A DNA stretch of 8,666 bases. Source: Dehalococcoidia bacterium (GTDB lineage Bacteria > Chloroflexota > Dehalococcoidia > Dehalococcoidales > RBG-16-60-22). The notes below the pieces were generated by a model, which was not told the origin of the DNA, made no database searches, and saw nothing but the letters and a program-made list of their open reading frames with translations. The stretch covers positions 1 to 8,666 of the forward strand of contig JAUWBK010000038.1 of NCBI GenBank assembly GCA_030605045.1. Direction: 5' to 3'. Of the stretch, positions 5,596 to 8,666 are shown piece after piece. The position numbers and the translations under genes are program-made. Numbering within the stretch: the first letter of the stretch is position 1; every line of letters begins with the position of its first letter.

Positions 5596-6744
5596 CTAAA
5601 TAATGGTGCGCTTGCTCACAAAATCCATATCCAGGGTTATTCCTAAGCCAGGACGGTCGGGAATATCAAGATAGCCATCTTTCATGATGAATTTCTCGTG
5701 GGTAACCTTATTGCGGAAAGGATGGGGTGAGCGGTCATACTCGAAGAATGGCTTGGCCGGGAATCGACGCTCGGGGAAGTGGGGCAGGACAGCAAATAAT
5801 TGCAGAGAGGCCGCCAGGCCAACATTGGTTCCCCAGACATGAGGGATGACGGGCACATTCCAGGCACTGGCCATGGCCACGATTTTCATAATTTCGGTAA
5901 ACCCACCTGTGCCACAGAGGTCGGGCTGGAGGATATCCACCGCACGCCGGGTAATGAGCTCACGGAAGCCGTATCGAGTAAATTCACACTCACCACCAGT
6001 GATCAGAATATTTGACTTCTGCTTCACTTCGATATAACCGTCAATATCCTCGGGTGGGACTGGCTCCTCAAACCAGTAAACATCGTACTTCTCCATCTTC
6101 CGGGCCAGCCGAATCGCCTCAGCGGCATTATAGGCGTGGTTGGCATCCACCATCAGAACCATATCATCACCGATTGCCTCCCTCACTGCCTTCAAGTATT
6201 CCATATCTGTCTCAATTCCGTACCCGATCTTGAGTTTCATCGCGGAGAAGCCGTCTTTTTTGTAGCCCAAAGCCTCTTCAACCAAGGCATCCTTTACGCT
6301 GGGCACATGCTGAGGCTCATAGAGACCGGTAGCATAGACGTGGGCCTTCTCTCGATAAGCTCCCCCGAGTAGTTTATAGATGGGTAATCCCTTGGCCTTA
6401 CCCTTTATGTCCCACAGAGCAATATCTATGGCACTCAGCGCTGAGATGGGCAAACCCTTCCTTCCCTGGTCTCTGGTCCGGTTGTAGAGAAAATCCCAGA
6501 TGACGGCGTTATCAAACGGGTCTTTACCGATGATAAGAGGTGCGTAGGCATCACTTATCATGCCAGCCGCTATCTTGGCCGGGCCGCCAATGTAGAAGGC
6601 TTCCCCCACCCCCTCTATACCTTCATCGGTGGAAATCACGCACAGAGCTGTCTGACGCCGGTCGGTTACCCACTGGGACCAGCCAAAGGCTTTGTCCTTC
6701 AAGAGCTCTTCGAGGACATAGGTTGTTACACCAGTTATTTTCAT
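5596..6744 (-). CDS. Enolase-superfamily sugar-acid dehydratase/cycloisomerase (mandelate racemase subgroup)
   Basis: A 382-aa cytoplasmic Mg2+-dependent enzyme that abstracts a proton alpha to a carboxylate. The N-terminal capping domain (about 1-125) includes RDQGRKGL and SALSAIDIALWDIKGKA. The barrel carries the full mandelate racemase set: KxK motif K170/K172, metal ligands D200 (VDANH), E226 (FEEP) and E252 (GGE), and the D275/H302 dyad (LQPDLCGTGG, PHVWG). This spacing follows mandelate racemase almost exactly. LQPDLCGTGGF, PHVWGTN and the C-terminal FEYDRSPHPFR resemble D-galactarolactone cycloisomerase-like members more than rhamnonate dehydratases, as judged from memory of the families. 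It starts 8 bp after the aldolase stop with a poor Shine-Dalgarno, implying coupling. The expected product is a 2-keto-3-deoxy acid for the aldolase. The exact substrate is uncertain. Confidence 0.93.
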   Translation of the reverse strand: MKITGVTTYVLEELLKDKAFGWSQWVTDRRQTALCVISTDEGIEGVGEAFYIGGPAKIAAGMISDAYAPLIIGKDPFDNAVIWDFLYNRTRDQGRKGLPISALSAIDIALWDIKGKAKGLPIYKLLGGAYREKAHVYATGLYEPQHVPSVKDALVEEALGYKKDGFSAMKLKIGYGIETDMEYLKAVREAIGDDMVLMVDANHAYNAAEAIRLARKMEKYDVYWFEEPVPPEDIDGYIEVKQKSNILITGGECEFTRYGFRELITRRAVDILQPDLCGTGGFTEIMKIVAMASAWNVPVIPHVWGTNVGLAASLQLFAVLPHFPERRFPAKPFFEYDRSPHPFRNKVTHEKFIMKDGYLDIPDRPGLGITLDMDFVSKRTII

Positions 6745-6752
6745 CGCCGTCT

Positions 6753-7514
6753 TTATTTATTCCCAGCGCCTCGGGCCTTCTCCAGGGCCATTTGCGCACC
6801 ACTAATTAGAAACGTATCATCGTCATCCACCGTGTTGAACTTGAAACCCTTCTCTAAGGCCCACTCGATATTATTTATGGTGGCGAACATGCCGGCCGGT
6901 TTGCCATGCCGTTTGGCTGCCTCTAGCACCTTGTCAAAGGCAGCTAAGTATCGAGGATCGTCCCAATTCGGGGGTACGCCAAACCCCAGGCTGACAGAGA
7001 GGTCCCAGGGGCCAATGTAGCATGCATCTATGCCGGGAACTGACAGTATCTCGTCCAGGTTCTTAAGTGCCTCCTTGGTCTCTATCTGGATGGCTACGAG
7101 GAGCTTCTCATTGGCGGTTTTATAGTAATCTGGGTCAAACATCCCAGCTCGTCTCGGCCCAAAGCCCCTTATCCCCTCGGGTGGGTACTTACAGAACCGC
7201 ACCGCATTTTCTGCCTCCTCCTTCGAGTTGACCCAGGGGATGAGGACACCATAGGCACCGAGGTCCAGAATGCGTTTGATAACAACAGGCTCATTCCACT
7301 GAGGCCTAACGATGGGGATGCAGCTAGTCCCATTCATGGTCTGCATCATTAGCTGAAGGGTCTCGAAGTCTAGGGGCGCATGCTCAGCATCAAGCACAAG
7401 CCAGTCAAATCCGAGTCGAGAGAGCCACTCGGTTACATCCGGGTGACCAATCTCGACGAAAGTTCCGATGACAGCTTCACCTCGCTGCAACTTTTCTTTA
7501 AGAGGGTTTTTCAA
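6753..7514 (-). CDS. HpcH/HpaI-family class II aldolase (2-keto-3-deoxy acid aldolase)
   Basis: A 253-aa metal-dependent pyruvate aldolase of the HpcH/HpaI family, which cleaves 2-keto-3-deoxy sugar acids or 4-hydroxy-2-oxo acids to pyruvate plus an aldehyde. Visible catalytic elements are D42-x-E44-H45 (general base His45), R69 for pyruvate, E144 (IQIETKEAL) and D170 (YIGPWDLSVSLG) as metal ligands, and the GAYGVLIPWVNS and YPPEGIRGFGPRRA loops. The length is usual for RhmA/GarL/HpcH proteins. Translation starts at TTG (7514-7512): an in-frame stop lies 3 nt further upstream and an AGGAGG lies 9 nt away, so no other start is credible. It is the first gene of an operon with the enolase-superfamily enzyme. 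The pair reads as dehydrate-then-cleave. The candidate promoter is at 7573-7602. Which aldehyde is released (lactaldehyde, tartronate semialdehyde, glyceraldehyde) cannot be told. Confidence 0.93.
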   Translation of the reverse strand: MKNPLKEKLQRGEAVIGTFVEIGHPDVTEWLSRLGFDWLVLDAEHAPLDFETLQLMMQTMNGTSCIPIVRPQWNEPVVIKRILDLGAYGVLIPWVNSKEEAENAVRFCKYPPEGIRGFGPRRAGMFDPDYYKTANEKLLVAIQIETKEALKNLDEILSVPGIDACYIGPWDLSVSLGFGVPPNWDDPRYLAAFDKVLEAAKRHGKPAGMFATINNIEWALEKGFKFNTVDDDDTFLISGAQMALEKARGAGNK

Positions 7515-7523
7515 TGCTTATTA

Positions 7524-7529
7524 CCTCCT
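7524..7529 (-). promoter_or_regulatory. Shine-Dalgarno that fixes the TTG start of the aldolase
   Basis: AGGAGG on the minus strand is 9 nt from the TTG. There is no in-frame ATG or GTG between it and the gene, and an in-frame TAA (7520-7518) blocks any upstream start. Confidence 0.85.
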
Positions 7530-7572
7530 GTCAGCCTTGTCCCCTTTACCAGCAACTTAAGAATTCGCGTTT

Positions 7573-7602
7573 ACTGTAGCAAAATCGGTTTGAGAAAGTC
7601 AA
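7573..7602 (-). promoter_or_regulatory. Candidate promoter of the aldolase-dehydratase operon
   Basis: On the minus strand TTGACT (7602-7597) is followed after 18 bp by TACAGT (7578-7573). Transcription would begin near 7566, leaving a leader of about 52 nt before the TTG start. Confidence 0.5.
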
Positions 7603-7659
7603 GAAAGCGTCAAAAGAAACGAGAGACACTAGTAAGACTACTTCAAACTAACATTCAGC

Positions 7660-7689
7660 TTGACAAATTTTGCCACCGTCAAATAATAT
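7660..7689 (+). promoter_or_regulatory. Sigma70 promoter for the DUF2520 gene
   Basis: A perfect -35 TTGACA (7660-7665) is followed after 18 bp by TAATAT (7684-7689), the same two hexamers seen before the SnoaL-like gene. The predicted start near 7696 would give an unusually long leader of about 123 nt before the GTG at 7819. Confidence 0.65.
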
Positions 7690-7691
7690 GA

Positions 7692-7827
7692 GCCAAAGAT
7701 GGAGAGATATTCCAGCAAATGTCAGCCAAAGTGCCAAAGCCGGTATTATCACAGATTGGGAAAATGAAAGTCTGGCATATTCCAAGAGGTAGTAGCCATG
7801 ATTTAGGAGGTAACTGACGTGCCAAAG
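7692..7827 (+). repeat. Four GCCAAAG words in the leader and start of the DUF2520 gene
   Basis: GCCAAAG occurs at 7692-7698, 7725-7731, 7733-7739 and 7821-7827. The longer word GTGCCAAAG occurs at 7731-7739 and again as the start of the gene (7819-7827). ATATTCCA is also repeated (7707-7714 and 7777-7784). These are too short to call a repeat family. They could be remnants of a small duplication of the gene's start region. Confidence 0.35.
7764..7817 (+). CDS. Possible 17-residue leader peptide (weak)
   Basis: An ATG-started frame, MKVWHIPRGSSHDLGGN, ends in TGA at 7815-7817, one base before the GTG start of the next gene. It has only a weak upstream purine stretch, TTGGGA. It runs through the Shine-Dalgarno of the downstream gene, so if translated it could affect that gene's initiation. 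There is no independent sign that it is real. Confidence 0.15.
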   Translation: MKVWHIPRGSSHDLGGN

Positions 7828-8666
7828 ATAGGATTCATTGGTGCTGGACCGGTGGGTACCGCGTTCGGGGTGCGGCTATCCCAATTAGGTTACGAAGTAA
7901 TTGCGGTATATGACGTGAGCTTAGCCGCCGCGCAGAGGTTCGCTAAGGCAGTACCAGGTTGTCAAATTTACGAAACGGCTCAGGAGCTTGCTGATACTAC
8001 CAAGTTTGTCTTTATCACCACCCCTGATGATATCATCCCCAGAGTTGCTGCCCAGCTTAACTGGCACACCGGTCAATCAGTGGTCCACTGTAGTGGTGCT
8101 ACCTCCACTCAAGACTTGGAGCCAGCTAAGCAACAGGGCGCACTTGTAGGCTCTATTCACCCCTGTCAGACCTTTGCCAGTATTGACCAAGCCATTGAGA
8201 ATTTACCTGGCTCTACCTTCGCTATCGAGGCTGAGGAACCACTACGAGGCATCTTAACGGATATGGCTATCGCTTTGAAGGGCGATTGGGTATATCTCAC
8301 CGCCGAGGATAAAGCACTTTACCATGCGGCCGCCTGTATTGCTTGCAACTATTTTTATACTATAGTTAAACTAGCCACCGACCTGTGGCAAAATTTTGGC
8401 AAGTCTACTGCCGAGGCAACCAAAGCTTATTTGCCCCTGCTGCACGGTTCCGTAAATAATATTGGCAATGTTGGTTTCCCCCACTGCCTCACCGGACCCA
8501 TTGCCCGGGGAGATTTAGCTACCATACGCAAGCATCTCGCTGCTCTGGAAAAATATGCTCCTGACATGCTCCCACTTTACAAAGAGCTGGGATTTTGGAC
8601 CATCCCCATCGCCCTAGCCAAAGGAACAATCAACGAGAACACGGCTGAAGAACTACGAACGTTACT
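7819..8666 (+). CDS. Rossmann-like and DUF2520 domain protein (3' partial)
   Basis: NAD(P)-binding protein of the Rossmann-like/DUF2520 family, related in fold to ketopantoate reductase and 6-phosphogluconate dehydrogenase-type enzymes. The frame starts at GTG with AGGAGGT (7805-7811) 7 nt upstream and stays open to the window edge over 282 codons, close to full family length (about 280-300), so only the very end is missing. Visible elements are GFIGAGPVG (residues 5-13) with acidic Asp32 (VYDVS) after strand 2, favouring NAD(H); FITTPDD (65-71); VHCSGA (89-94); GSIHPCQTF (111-119); KALYHAAACIACNY (165-178); and LTGPIARGD (224-232). The reaction is not established. In other bacteria this family is, as I recall, often beside pantothenate genes (panB/panC/panD), which would lie past the right edge here. 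It is divergent from the aldolase operon. Confidence 0.9.
   Translation, partial: MPKIGFIGAGPVGTAFGVRLSQLGYEVIAVYDVSLAAAQRFAKAVPGCQIYETAQELADTTKFVFITTPDDIIPRVAAQLNWHTGQSVVHCSGATSTQDLEPAKQQGALVGSIHPCQTFASIDQAIENLPGSTFAIEAEEPLRGILTDMAIALKGDWVYLTAEDKALYHAAACIACNYFYTIVKLATDLWQNFGKSTAEATKAYLPLLHGSVNNIGNVGFPHCLTGPIARGDLATIRKHLAALEKYAPDMLPLYKELGFWTIPIALAKGTINENTAEELRTL

Larger units (their letters stand above)
7515..7818. other. Divergent regulatory gap between aldolase and DUF2520 genes
   Basis: This 304-bp stretch has no convincing full-size gene. It holds the aldolase Shine-Dalgarno, candidate promoters in both directions (7573-7602 minus, 7660-7689 plus), several GTCAA/TTGAC words (7598-7602, 7608-7612, 7660-7664, 7678-7682), repeated GCCAAAG words and a possible 17-codon leader reading frame ending next to the plus-strand gene. 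Confidence 0.6.

Noticed and set aside
5800..6809. Several plus-strand frames across the enolase-superfamily gene
   Set aside because: All are antisense shadows; the minus-strand gene has every catalytic residue, and these frames show no domain or start signal.
7380..7691. 103-codon plus-strand frame overlapping the aldolase start and gap
   Set aside because: It lies antisense to the well-supported aldolase N-terminus, has no ribosome site and resembles no protein.
7819..8666. DUF2520 gene as a tartronate semialdehyde reductase (GarR type) completing a hexarate route
   Set aside because: The motifs are those of DUF2520 (HCSGA, LTGPIARGD); I do not see the beta-hydroxyacid dehydrogenase signature motifs.

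Overview
The window is a bacterial chromosomal segment with nine protein-coding genes, two of them cut by the window edges. I see no rRNA, tRNA, CRISPR array or intact mobile element. Shine-Dalgarno motifs (AGGAGG type), sigma70-like promoters, a mix of GTG/TTG/ATG starts and an intrinsic terminator all point to a bacterium. The mix of enolase-superfamily enzyme, HpcH/HpaI aldolase, SDR, a two-zinc-ribbon coiled-coil protein and a DUF2520 protein would suit an anaerobic or sediment-type lineage such as Chloroflexota (Dehalococcoidia-like). This is a guess from gene content, not a demonstrated assignment.

Layout. (1) Bases 3-1498, plus strand: the end of a polar amino-acid ABC transporter operon, with a permease (5' truncated) and a GlnQ-type ATPase 5 bp apart. 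(2) Bases 1696-4003: a divergent pair, an SDR oxidoreductase (minus) and a stand-alone large domain of the UxaA/GarD/SuyB dehydratase family (plus), separated by a 367-bp regulatory gap. (3) Bases 4004-4806: a structured intergenic region, a near-consensus promoter, a SnoaL/NTF2-like small protein and a strong hairpin terminator. (4) Bases 4838-5452, minus: a two-zinc-ribbon plus coiled-coil protein, with a palindrome at its predicted transcription start. (5) Bases 5596-7514, minus: a tight two-gene operon, HpcH/HpaI aldolase (TTG start) followed by a mandelate-racemase-type enolase-superfamily enzyme. (6) Bases 7819-8666, plus: a Rossmann/DUF2520 protein, 3' truncated.

How the genes could work together. 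The enolase-superfamily enzyme makes 2-keto-3-deoxy acids from sugar acids or their lactones, and the HpcH/HpaI aldolase cleaves such products to pyruvate plus an aldehyde. With 8 bp between them they form the core of a sugar-acid (aldonate or hexarate) degradation route. The nearby UxaA/GarD-type dehydratase domain and the SDR are also typical of sugar-acid metabolism, so bases 1696-7514 may be one catabolic neighbourhood made of separate transcription units. The dehydratase-like enzyme looks most like D-galactarolactone cycloisomerase-type members, which suggests a hexarate or uronate-derived substrate. That is inference. No transporter for sugar acids and no transcription factor gene lies inside the window.
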